Shown piece after piece: positions 15,093-23,741 of a DNA stretch of 38,894 bases. Position 1 is the stretch's first letter. Every line of letters begins with the position of its first letter. The translations under genes were made by a program, and so were the position numbers. This stretch comes from Clostridia bacterium. Lineage in GTDB: Bacteria; Bacillota; Clostridia; Christensenellales; Borkfalkiaceae. The notes below the pieces were generated by a model that had not been told where the DNA came from, searched no databases, and saw only the letters and a list, made by a program, of their open reading frames with translations. The stretch lies in NCBI GenBank assembly GCA_017522945.1, contig JAFWXT010000094.1:1-38894 (forward strand). The letters run 5' to 3'.

Positions 15093-15126
15093 AAAGCCTT
15101 GCTAATCAAGTTATAGCAGGGCTTTT
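15093..15126 (+). terminator. Terminator of the LRR lipoprotein gene
   Basis: AAAGCCTTGCTA pairs with TAGCAGGGCTTT (one G-U pair) around a 9-nt loop, ending in TTTT, 30 bp after the stop. Confidence 0.8.
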
Positions 15127-15198
15127 GTATTGCTACCTTTTACTATAAAAAAATATTAAAAAAAGAGCAAAATTTGCGCTTTTTTGCTATACAATTAT

Positions 15199-15254
15199 TT
15201 GACTTTTTAGGTATAAAAACATATAATATATAATAAAATGTTAGGATGCTAACA
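15199..15254 (+). promoter_or_regulatory. marR-ABC promoter with palindromic operator candidate
   Basis: TTGACT (15199-15204), a 17-bp spacer and TATAAT (15222-15227) form a strong promoter. The palindrome TGTTAGGATGCTAACA (15239-15254) sits at about +6 to +21 of the predicted transcript. It closely resembles the TTAGCATGCTAA type of MarR-family operator, so autorepression by the first gene is likely. Confidence 0.75.
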
Positions 15255-15270
15255 ATTTAGGGTATTAGCG

Positions 15271-15747
15271 ATGGATAAAAATAATAATAGTGAAAAAGCT
15301 TTGGGTATATCCCTTAGAAAAGTAAATATACTTTTAAGGCGAAGATTTGAAAGTTCGCCTATAAGAAAAGAGTTGGATCATGGAACGGGAATGCACGGTT
15401 ATATCATATGTTATTTAAAGGATAACAATAACCGCGATTTGTTTCAAAAGGACGTAGAAGCTAATTTTTCTATGAGAAGAAGCACTGCAACGGCTATACT
15501 TCAGCTTATGGAAAAAAATGGGCTTATCGAGCGAAAAACTGTTGATTACGATGCAAGGCTTAAAAAAATTATTCTAACCGAAAAAGCTAAACGGTTAGCC
15601 GAGTTGTTTGAAGAAGAAAAGCGCGCAATCAATAAGGTTTTAGAAAGCGGTTTTACTCAAAGTGAATTGGAGTTATTTCATAGTTTGCTCGATAGAGTAG
15701 CAAACAATCTTCAAAATAACCAAAATGGCGATGGAGGACGTAATTGA
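15271..15747 (+). CDS. MarR family transcriptional regulator
   Basis: A 158-residue winged-helix regulator of the MarR family. A helical N-terminal dimerisation part is followed by the wHTH ('VEANFSMRRSTATAILQLMEKNGLIERKTVDYDARLKKIILTEKAK', about residues 60-108), with the recognition helix SMRRSTATAILQLM and the wing DARLKKI. It is the first gene of a three-gene operon with two ABC exporter genes, the usual arrangement in which a MarR repressor controls a drug or metabolite exporter, probably released by a ligand. The stop overlaps the next ATG by one base. Confidence 0.93.
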   Translation: MDKNNNSEKALGISLRKVNILLRRRFESSPIRKELDHGTGMHGYIICYLKDNNNRDLFQKDVEANFSMRRSTATAILQLMEKNGLIERKTVDYDARLKKIILTEKAKRLAELFEEEKRAINKVLESGFTQSELELFHSLLDRVANNLQNNQNGDGGRN

Positions 15748-17528
15748 TGGAAAATAGTGGATTTTCAATGATTAAAAAATTATCAAAATGCGTAGGGGAG
15801 TATAAAAAACAAACCATACTCACTCCCATTTTAGCTTCGATAGAAGTTGTTTTCGACGTACTTATTCCTTTTATTATGACTAAACTTTTAGGAATAATTG
15901 AAAAAGGGGCAGAAGGTGACGCGAATATAAGCGCAATATTAGGTTACGGCGGGCTTTTAGCTGCGTTTGCGCTTATAGCTTTGCTTTTTGGCGCATTATC
16001 GGGCAGAATGGGGGCTGTTGCCGCTGCTGGTTTTGCTAAAAATTTGCGTAAAAAAATGTATTACACGATGCAAGACTATTCATTTACGAATATCGATAAA
16101 TTTTCGTCTTCGTCACTTATAACCAGAATGACTACGGACGTAAGTTACGTTCAAATGGCATTTCAAATGATTATTAGAATAGCCGTTCGCTCGCCACTTA
16201 TGCTAATATTTACGCTTATAATGAGTTTTATGTTAAACGCAAAGTTGGCTCTTGTATTTTTGGCTGTAGTTCCTATTTTAGCAATTGGTTTGCTTATAAT
16301 AATGAAACTTGCATTCCCCGTGTTTGAAAGAGTATTTAAACATTACGATAAGTTAAACCGCGTAGTTCAAGAAAACGTTCGTGGTATAAGGGTTGTTAAA
16401 ACTTACGTTCGCGAGAATTATGAAACGCAAAAATTTGAAGATGCTTCAAACGAAATTTATAAAGATTTCTCGAGAGCTAGCCGTATAGTTTCTTTTAACG
16501 GCCCACTTATGAATCTTGCAGTTTACACTTGTACGGTTCTTCTTTGTTGGTTTGGTACTAAAGTAGTAGTTAGTCAGGTAGGTTTGCCTAACGGGTTTAC
16601 AGCAAGCGAACTTTCAACATTAATAACCTACGTTAACCAAATACTTATGAGTCTTATGATGCTTTCAATGATTTTCGTGCAAATAACTATTGCCGAAGCT
16701 CCTGCTAAGCGTATATGCGAAGTGTTAGATGAAAGAAGTGATATTTTAAGCCCCGAAAATGCAGTTAATGAAGTTATAGACGGCTCTATTGAGTTTGAAA
16801 ACGTTAATTTTAGCTACAAATCAAATAAAGATAAATTATGTTTGTCGGGTGTTAATTTAAAAATCAATTCGGGCGAAACCATTGGCATAATTGGTGGTAC
16901 GGGTTCTTCAAAAACAACCTTAATTCAACTTCTTCCACGCCTTTACGATGCTACCGAAGGTGTTGTTAAGGTTGGTGGCGTAAACGTTAAAGATTACGAT
17001 TTAAAGGTATTGCGTGATAGCGTTTCGGTAGTTTTACAAAAGAACGTTCTTTTCTCGGGCACGATTAAAGAAAATTTACGTTGGGGTAATGAAAACGCTA
17101 CCGACGAGCAAATAGAACACGCTTGTAAGCTTGCTCAAGCCGATGAGTTTATTAAAAAATTCCCCGATGGTTACGATACTTTAATCGACCAAGGTGGAGC
17201 GAACGTTTCGGGTGGTCAAAAGCAACGTTTATGTATTGCGCGCGCGCTACTTAAAAATCCAAAGATTTTAATACTCGACGACTCAACTTCGGCAGTTGAT
17301 ACAAGAACGGATGCTCTTATTAGAAAGGCGTTTGCAACCGAAATTCCAAACGTTACTAAAATTATTATCGCGCAAAGAATTGCTTCCGTTCAAGAAGCCG
17401 ATAAGATTATAGTAATGGACGGTGGCAGGGTTGTAGGATTTGGCAGTCATGACGAGTTGCTTGCAACTAACGATATTTATAAAGAAGTTTATTATTCACA
17501 AAATAAAAAGGAGGACGACAATGAATAA
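15747..17528 (+). CDS. ABC exporter half-transporter, degenerate-site subunit
   Basis: A 593-residue fused membrane-ATPase subunit: six-helix transmembrane domain (about residues 15-315), then NBD. Walker A is GGTGSSKTT (Lys389), the signature is VSGGQKQR, and Walker B reads LILDDSTSAVD, with Asp512 where the catalytic Glu is expected. That substitution and the 'GSSKT' P-loop are typical of the LmrC/BmrC type partner of heterodimeric exporters. The ATG at 15747 has GGAGG 9 nt upstream; an in-frame TTG one codon earlier is less likely. The substrate is unknown, probably a toxic hydrophobic compound. Confidence 0.95.
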   Translation: MENSGFSMIKKLSKCVGEYKKQTILTPILASIEVVFDVLIPFIMTKLLGIIEKGAEGDANISAILGYGGLLAAFALIALLFGALSGRMGAVAAAGFAKNLRKKMYYTMQDYSFTNIDKFSSSSLITRMTTDVSYVQMAFQMIIRIAVRSPLMLIFTLIMSFMLNAKLALVFLAVVPILAIGLLIIMKLAFPVFERVFKHYDKLNRVVQENVRGIRVVKTYVRENYETQKFEDASNEIYKDFSRASRIVSFNGPLMNLAVYTCTVLLCWFGTKVVVSQVGLPNGFTASELSTLITYVNQILMSLMMLSMIFVQITIAEAPAKRICEVLDERSDILSPENAVNEVIDGSIEFENVNFSYKSNKDKLCLSGVNLKINSGETIGIIGGTGSSKTTLIQLLPRLYDATEGVVKVGGVNVKDYDLKVLRDSVSVVLQKNVLFSGTIKENLRWGNENATDEQIEHACKLAQADEFIKKFPDGYDTLIDQGGANVSGGQKQRLCIARALLKNPKILILDDSTSAVDTRTDALIRKAFATEIPNVTKIIIAQRIASVQEADKIIVMDGGRVVGFGSHDELLATNDIYKEVYYSQNKKEDDNE

Positions 17529-19515
17529 ATCAAACCAAAAGGCAATGAATATGCCTAAAGATACAAAACAAGGTCATCCTCACGGTGGGCCTGGTGGTCC
17601 TAATATGAAAAAGCGTGGAGCGCGTAATCCGGGTAAAACTTTAGGTAGGCTTATGGGATATTTACTTAAAGGATATCCTTTTAGAATCGTAATAGTTTTA
17701 CTTTGTATTTGTTTAAGCGCAGTAGCGGGGCTATATTCGGCTAACTTTATGAAAAAGTTAATGGTTGAAATAGGAACTTTAGTTGAAGCTGCAAAGGCTC
17801 AAACCGCTCTTGATTACGCCCCTATCGGTAAAGAAATTATTAAAATGATTGCCGTTTATGTTTTGGGTATTTTATCTTCGTTCTCGTTTAACTTTTTAAT
17901 GGTAAAGGTTTCGCAAGGGGTTTTAAAAAACATAAGAGAAGATATGTTTGCAAAAATGCAAAGATTACCTATAAAATATTTCGACCGCAACGAGTTTGGT
18001 AATATTATGAGTAGATATACCAACGATACCGATGCTATTGAACAACTTATAAGCCAAAGCATACCGAACTCAGTTTCAAGCATAGTTACTATTATTTCTT
18101 CATTTATAATGATGCTAATTACAAGTTGGCAGTTGACTATTGTAGTTGGCTTAACGTTAGTTATAATGTTTATCGTTATAAAATTCGTTGGCGGTAATAG
18201 TGCAAGGTTTTTTATCGCGCAACAACAATCAGTTGGTAAACTTAACGGTTTTATTGAAGAAATGGCTAACGGACAAAAGGTCGTTAAGGTGTTTAACCAC
18301 GAAGAAAGATCAAAAGAAGATTTTGACAAGCTTAACGAAGAACTTTGCTTGAATATGACTAAGGCGCATAGTTATGCAAACGTATTTATGCCTATTATGG
18401 CAAACTTAAACTATTTGCAATACGTTATAGTTGCAATGGTTGGCGGTGTGCTTGCTCTTAAAGGTTGGCTTATCGTGCCGGGTGAGGCAACTCCTTACGT
18501 AATGCTTGGCGTTGTATCTTCATTCTTATTATTATCGCGTAACTTCTCGCGTCCTATAACTCAGGTATCTCAACAAATCAACAGTATTGTAATGGCTCTT
18601 GCCGGAGCAGAACGCGTTTTCGACCTTATGGATGAAACTCCCGAAACCGATGAAGGCTACGTTACTTTAGTTAACGCTAAAATAGACGAAAACGGTAAAA
18701 TTATACCTTGCGAAGAGCATACGGGTACTTGGGCTTGGCATAATCCGCACCACGTAGGCGAGTCTAACGAATATACTCTTTTAAGGGGGCATATTACCTT
18801 AACTGAAGTTGATTTTGCTTATGAAGAAGGTAAGCCGGTTTTACACGATATTAGCGTTTATGCCGAGCCGGGCGAAAAAGTTGCTTTGGTTGGCGCAACT
18901 GGCGCTGGTAAAACTACAATAACAAATCTTATAAATCGTTTTTACGATATAGCCGATGGCAAAGTACATTATGACGGTATAAATATCAATAAAATTAAAA
19001 AAGCCGATCTTCGTAGGTCGCTTGGTATAGTTTTGCAAGACGTTAACTTATTTACCGGCACTATTGCCGAAAATATTAGATACGGAAGAATTGACGCCAC
19101 CGACGAAGATGTTATTGCTGCTGCAAAACTCGCAAACGCACACGATTTTATAACCAGACTTCCCGAAGGTTACGATACTATGCTTACCGGTGACGGAGCG
19201 AACTTATCTCAAGGTCAGCGTCAACTTTTATCTATTGCGCGCGCAGCGGTTGCAGATGCTCCCGTTATGATTTTGGACGAAGCAACTTCATCAATCGATA
19301 CAAGAACCGAGCTTTTAGTTGAACGCGGTATGCATAAGTTAATGGAAGGTAGAACGGTATTCGTAATTGCACACCGCCTTTCAACCGTAAGAAATTCCGA
19401 CGTTATTATGGTTATGGAAAACGGTAGAATTATCGAACGCGGTAACCACGAAAGTTTGATTGCAAAGCAAGGAAAATATTATCAACTTTATACCGGTGCG
19501 TTTGAATTAGAATAA
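17521..19515 (+). CDS. ABC exporter half-transporter, catalytic subunit
   Basis: A 664-residue partner with a Gly/Pro/Lys-rich cytoplasmic N-terminus, six-helix membrane domain and NBD. Walker A is GATGAGKT (Lys464), Walker B MILDEATSSID has the catalytic Glu587, and the signature is the altered LSQGQRQ. With the upstream protein this gives one competent ATP site and one degenerate site, as in LmrCD/BmrCD-type exporters. An insertion before the NBD ('GTWAWHNPHHVGESNEY') is a feature of this subunit class. The start at 17521 (GGAGG 6 nt upstream, 8-nt overlap with the previous gene) is preferred to the longer reading from 17440. Confidence 0.95.
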   Translation: MNKSNQKAMNMPKDTKQGHPHGGPGGPNMKKRGARNPGKTLGRLMGYLLKGYPFRIVIVLLCICLSAVAGLYSANFMKKLMVEIGTLVEAAKAQTALDYAPIGKEIIKMIAVYVLGILSSFSFNFLMVKVSQGVLKNIREDMFAKMQRLPIKYFDRNEFGNIMSRYTNDTDAIEQLISQSIPNSVSSIVTIISSFIMMLITSWQLTIVVGLTLVIMFIVIKFVGGNSARFFIAQQQSVGKLNGFIEEMANGQKVVKVFNHEERSKEDFDKLNEELCLNMTKAHSYANVFMPIMANLNYLQYVIVAMVGGVLALKGWLIVPGEATPYVMLGVVSSFLLLSRNFSRPITQVSQQINSIVMALAGAERVFDLMDETPETDEGYVTLVNAKIDENGKIIPCEEHTGTWAWHNPHHVGESNEYTLLRGHITLTEVDFAYEEGKPVLHDISVYAEPGEKVALVGATGAGKTTITNLINRFYDIADGKVHYDGININKIKKADLRRSLGIVLQDVNLFTGTIAENIRYGRIDATDEDVIAAAKLANAHDFITRLPEGYDTMLTGDGANLSQGQRQLLSIARAAVADAPVMILDEATSSIDTRTELLVERGMHKLMEGRTVFVIAHRLSTVRNSDVIMVMENGRIIERGNHESLIAKQGKYYQLYTGAFELE

Positions 19516-19574
19516 GTTGGTTTTATACTGAAATATTAGTTAATCGGCTTATATCGCCACATTTAAGGAAAAAT

Positions 19575-20315
19575 ATGAACGAAAAACAAGGATATTTATT
19601 TACGATTGATACTTCAATGCTTGATAAAAATGGGGTTTTAACGCCTGCAGGGTATCAACGAATTGTTATAACTACAACCGAAAAAGAACTTAAAAAGCTT
19701 AATATGGAAATATCTACGCTTATTTCCAATATGGGTGTTTCGTGGGTGCTTTTATCTTTAACAGTTAAGGTGCTTAAACAAATTAAACCTAATCAAGAAC
19801 TTTTAATAACAACTCATCACACTTGGCAAAAGGGTGTAATTTATCGCCGTGATTTTTTAATTAGTGATGCGTTAACGTGTGAAGAAATGGCATACGCTAC
19901 AACCTTTTCATCACTTTTAGATATTCAAAAACGAAGAATTTGTGCCGACAGAACAGTATATCAAAAACTTGCTTTAGCTGAAAATGAAGAGTTGTTTGAA
20001 GCCGAAAGTAGGCATGCCGTAAGGGGCGAGTTTGATTTTTGTGAAGAGGCAAAAGTTAAACCAAGTTGGATTGATAGTTTAGGCCACGTTAATAACTTTA
20101 AATACGGTGAACTTTGTTATGATAATATTCCCGATAAATATCTTTCTAAAATGAATAAACTAAACCGTTTAGAAATGTTTTTTACTGGCGAGCTTAGGCT
20201 TGGCGATAGCGTTAAAATTTTTAAAAGAGTTAGTGAAGATTATCTTGAAATTTGTGGTGAGCATTCAAGTGAAGGTAAATCTGCTTTTTTTATTAGAATG
20301 AAGTTTGATGATTAA
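19575..20315 (+). CDS. Acyl-ACP thioesterase family protein
   Basis: A 246-residue protein with two tandem hotdog halves, the bacterial FatA/FatB-like acyl-ACP thioesterase layout. The first half carries 'ISNMGVSWVLLSLTVKVLKQIKPNQELLITTHHTW' and the second 'KPSWIDSLGHVNNFKYGELCYDNIP', which holds the conserved HVNN catalytic region. These enzymes release fatty acids from acyl carrier protein, adjusting chain length or supplying free fatty acids. It begins 59 nt after the exporter operon. No promoter was clearly seen, so it may be partly read through from the ABC genes. Confidence 0.85.
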   Translation: MNEKQGYLFTIDTSMLDKNGVLTPAGYQRIVITTTEKELKKLNMEISTLISNMGVSWVLLSLTVKVLKQIKPNQELLITTHHTWQKGVIYRRDFLISDALTCEEMAYATTFSSLLDIQKRRICADRTVYQKLALAENEELFEAESRHAVRGEFDFCEEAKVKPSWIDSLGHVNNFKYGELCYDNIPDKYLSKMNKLNRLEMFFTGELRLGDSVKIFKRVSEDYLEICGEHSSEGKSAFFIRMKFDD

Positions 20316-20413
20316 TTTTATTTAAATAGCTGTTAACGGCATTATAGCCTAACTTTTTTTGATAAAAATATAGTTTTATAATTATGAATAAATAAAGGCG
20401 AATAAAAAAAACT

Positions 20414-20453
20414 AAAAAGGGTCGTAAAAAAATATCTTTTTTACGGCCTTTTG
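20414..20453. terminator. Terminator-like hairpin before addB
   Basis: A 16-bp stem including CGTAAAAAA/TTTTTTACG with two G-U pairs, flanked by A and T runs, about 100 bp after the thioesterase stop. The T run lies largely inside the stem, so efficiency is uncertain. Confidence 0.55.
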
Positions 20454-20462
20454 TGTTATAAT
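20454..20462 (+). promoter_or_regulatory. Extended -10 promoter candidate for addBA
   Basis: TGTTATAAT (TGn plus TATAAT) about 50 bp before the addB ATG. No good -35 is visible because the preceding bases form the hairpin. Confidence 0.5.
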
Positions 20463-20513
20463 AATTATAGTTTAAATAAAACGAATGATAATCGTTTGGA
20501 TATAGGTAGAAAA

Positions 20514-23500
20514 ATGAAAGTTTACAAAACGAGCGCAACCTGTTTAATACCCGAAATAGTTGGTAGGTTAACGGTTGGAAATCCACTTGAAAAAAGAATT
20601 GTTTTTTGTGAGGACAAGTTTACCCTTGCCCTTGAGCTTGCTATTGCAAAAGCAAGCGGTGGAACGTTTGCAACCAACGTTTATTCATTTAACCGTTTTA
20701 TGCACAAAAAGTTAAAAGTTGATAGAAAAGTACTTTCGCCCGAAGGGTGTGCCTTGGTTGTTAAGGGCTTGCTTCTTGAAAATAAAAAAGAACTTAGTTG
20801 TTTTAAAAATGTTTACGATCCAAACCTTGCAAGTACTGTTTACGAACTTATAGCCCAACTTAAGAGTGCAAAAGTAACTCCAGAAGATATAAAAAACGCC
20901 TATGAAAATAGTGACGGAAACTTAAAACGCAAGCTTAAAGATATATATCTTTTATTTTCCGCTTACGAAGAATATATTGCAAAAAACTCACTAACCGACG
21001 GCAATAACCGCCTTTCTCTTCTTCCGGAATTTTTTAAAAACGATGAAGAAATTAAAAATACTAAGGTTATTATTGCAGGTTTTCCATCGCTAAACAGAAC
21101 GCTATGCGAAATATTTAAGGCTATAGTTGATAATGCAAAAAGCGTTGATTTTGTTGTTGTTGCAGGTGAAAACGCTGGCGTTTATACTAACGAAACCTAT
21201 AATTTTGCGGTTAATAATTTTGAGTGTGAAATTGAATTATCTAAAACTTTACCTATAAGAAATAATTTACTTTCGGGGCTATTTAATCCTGAAACCTACG
21301 ATAAAGTAGGCGAATTTTCGCCTAACGTATTTTTATATTGCGCTGAAGATTTGCAAAGCGAAATTGAACACGTTGCTCAACTTATTAAATCGCGTGTGAT
21401 TGAAAAGGGTGCAAAATACAAAGACTTTACAGTATGCGCTGAAAACATTGAAGAATATAGGCTAATTATAGCGCGCGTTTTTGCCGACTACGATATTCCA
21501 TTTTTCCTTGACTTAAATAAGAATTTGGGTAAACACCCTATAACAAGACTAATTTGTTCTTATCTTGACGTGGTAAGGCGTAATTTTGATTTAAGCGATA
21601 TTTTTTCTTTGGTTAAAAATCCATTGTTTATAATCGATAAAAGTTTGTCGGACGGGTTTGAAAATTATTGCATTCGCTCGTCGATAAACCGCAAAAAAAT
21701 AAAACAACCTTTCACTGTAGCAGACGAAAGGCTTGAAGAATATGAAAATATACGCTTAACTTTATTAGAAATTGCCGATTATTTACCTAAAAAAGCAACC
21801 GTTAGCCAAATGATTAGCGGTATAAACAAAATGATAGAGCGTATCAACGCTTTTGAAAATCTTTCAAAAATAAGCGATAGCCTTTCAACGGTAAATCGCG
21901 AGGATTTAACCGCTTATAACGATCAAGCCGACCAAAAATACTTATCTGTGGTTGGCGATATTATAAATCTTTTGGGAGATAAAGAACTTTCGCTAATTGA
22001 ACTTAAAAATTTAATTCTTTCGGGAATGACCGCTTGTAAGGTAGGTATTATTCCCGAATATAACGACTGCGTGTTCGTTGGTGATTTTCGTTCGGTTAGA
22101 TATAACGAAAGCCCAATTTTGTTTGCGGTTGGTCTTACCGATAGCGTTCCGCTTACCAAAATCGATAGCGCGCTTTTATGTGATAGAGATATTGATAAAA
22201 TGGAGCGCGCAAGGGTTTTAGTAGAGCCTAAAATAAAAGAAGTTAACCGCAGAGCAAAAGAATGCGCTTGTATGGCTCTTGCTTCTTTTAGCGAGCAATT
22301 ATATCTTTCTTATCCGCAAAAAACCTTAGCGGGCGAAGAAGGTAAGCCTTCGCAAATTTTTGGATATGCACAAGCCATTTTTAGCGACCAAAACAAAAAA
22401 ACTGTAATTTATAGCGATAAAGATTATGCCGACCTTGCTAAAAAGGTAGGTGGCGAGCGTTTAAAAAATTATAGACTGCGTAGCTATTTAACCGATAGAA
22501 GTTCAACATTTGCGTTCGCTAAGGAGATAGGCGCTTATAAAGAAGGGCTTATCGATGATTTTAGTCCAGCCGGCGCTTACTATAAAACAGTTAAAAATAG
22601 TGAGCAAGAAAAAACCGTTAACGGCATTTTATCGCTAATTAACTCTGAAGTGGGCTTTTATTCAACAGGGGTAGATTATGTAGGCGAAGGGCTTAGCGCA
22701 ACCGCTATTGAAGGTTATTTTAACTGTCCGTACGCCAACTTTTTGTCGCGTGGTGTTAAACTCGTTGAGCGTGAAGAGTCAACCATTAAAAGTAATGACC
22801 TTGGCACTATGATTCACTTGGTTGGCGAAACTTTTGCAAAAAAAGTTGACTTTAATAAAGATGAAGAATATATTAAAAAATTCGCAAGCGAAATTTTTGA
22901 CGAAGTTGCTTCAAAAGACGCTTACAAGCGTTATCAAAATAGTGAAAGCGGAAAACGCAAGTTCGAGTTTATAAAAGAAGAAGCGCTTAAGTTCTGTTTA
23001 GGGCTATATCATTCAAGTAAACATTCAAAGTTAAAGCCAAAGCATTTAGAGATATATTTTGGCGGTAAGTATTATCCCGCAATATCGGTAAATACTAAGC
23101 ACGGCGAAAAAAAGGTTACTGGAAAGGTAGATAGGATTGATACCGATGGCGAAAATATGGCGATTATCGACTATAAAACGGGGCAAATCCATAATAAAGA
23201 AATAAATCTTTATACTGGGCAAAATTTACAGTTATATCTTTATGCCAAAGCGTTTAGCGATAAATATAAGCCTATAGGTGTGTATTATTTCCCTGTATCG
23301 AATAAGTTTGAAGATGAAGGTAAAATTGACGAGTGCGTTTTGGTTGGTAAAACTTTATTCGACAAAGATATGGCAAAACTTATCGACGATAACTTGGAAA
23401 ATCAAGATAAATCGGTTTATACAAACGCAAATCTTGCGCTAACGGCAAAGGGCGAAATAAAAAGTCCTAATGCAATGCTTACTAAAAAAGAGTTTGAGTC

Positions 23501-23741
23501 GTATATGAAATATTCGCAAGAAATCGCGGGTAAAGGGCTTGAAGAAATTACCGACGGGGTTATTATACCTTCGCCATACCAAGGCTCGTGCGAGTATTGT
23601 AAATATCACGGAATTTGCGGATATAACGAGCAAATCGATTGTAGAACTCGCGAAATTTTTGATATTAAAAAAATTGATATTCTTCGCGCAACGGGTGACG
23701 CAAAGCAAGAAGATGAAGATGCTAACGGGGGTGAAAAGTAA
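20514..23741 (+). CDS. addB: ATP-dependent nuclease subunit B (AddB/RexB)
   Basis: A 1075-residue AddB, partner of AddA in the helicase-nuclease that resects double-strand breaks for RecA loading and degrades linear foreign DNA. The C-terminal RecB-like nuclease has 'AIIDYKTGQ' (Asp886, Lys888), and the iron-sulfur cysteines are Cys738 (FNCPYANF), Cys1026, Cys1029 and Cys1035 (CEYCKYHGIC). The N-terminus (YKTSATCLIPEIVGRL...) lacks the Walker A motif found in Bacillus AddB, as in RexB-type proteins, so ATP hydrolysis would come from AddA only. The start at 20514 follows AGG and omits an unsupported 21-codon extension. The stop overlaps the addA ATG (TAATG). Confidence 0.93.
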   Translation: MKVYKTSATCLIPEIVGRLTVGNPLEKRIVFCEDKFTLALELAIAKASGGTFATNVYSFNRFMHKKLKVDRKVLSPEGCALVVKGLLLENKKELSCFKNVYDPNLASTVYELIAQLKSAKVTPEDIKNAYENSDGNLKRKLKDIYLLFSAYEEYIAKNSLTDGNNRLSLLPEFFKNDEEIKNTKVIIAGFPSLNRTLCEIFKAIVDNAKSVDFVVVAGENAGVYTNETYNFAVNNFECEIELSKTLPIRNNLLSGLFNPETYDKVGEFSPNVFLYCAEDLQSEIEHVAQLIKSRVIEKGAKYKDFTVCAENIEEYRLIIARVFADYDIPFFLDLNKNLGKHPITRLICSYLDVVRRNFDLSDIFSLVKNPLFIIDKSLSDGFENYCIRSSINRKKIKQPFTVADERLEEYENIRLTLLEIADYLPKKATVSQMISGINKMIERINAFENLSKISDSLSTVNREDLTAYNDQADQKYLSVVGDIINLLGDKELSLIELKNLILSGMTACKVGIIPEYNDCVFVGDFRSVRYNESPILFAVGLTDSVPLTKIDSALLCDRDIDKMERARVLVEPKIKEVNRRAKECACMALASFSEQLYLSYPQKTLAGEEGKPSQIFGYAQAIFSDQNKKTVIYSDKDYADLAKKVGGERLKNYRLRSYLTDRSSTFAFAKEIGAYKEGLIDDFSPAGAYYKTVKNSEQEKTVNGILSLINSEVGFYSTGVDYVGEGLSATAIEGYFNCPYANFLSRGVKLVEREESTIKSNDLGTMIHLVGETFAKKVDFNKDEEYIKKFASEIFDEVASKDAYKRYQNSESGKRKFEFIKEEALKFCLGLYHSSKHSKLKPKHLEIYFGGKYYPAISVNTKHGEKKVTGKVDRIDTDGENMAIIDYKTGQIHNKEINLYTGQNLQLYLYAKAFSDKYKPIGVYYFPVSNKFEDEGKIDECVLVGKTLFDKDMAKLIDDNLENQDKSVYTNANLALTAKGEIKSPNAMLTKKEFESYMKYSQEIAGKGLEEITDGVIIPSPYQGSCEYCKYHGICGYNEQIDCRTREIFDIKKIDILRATGDAKQEDEDANGGEK

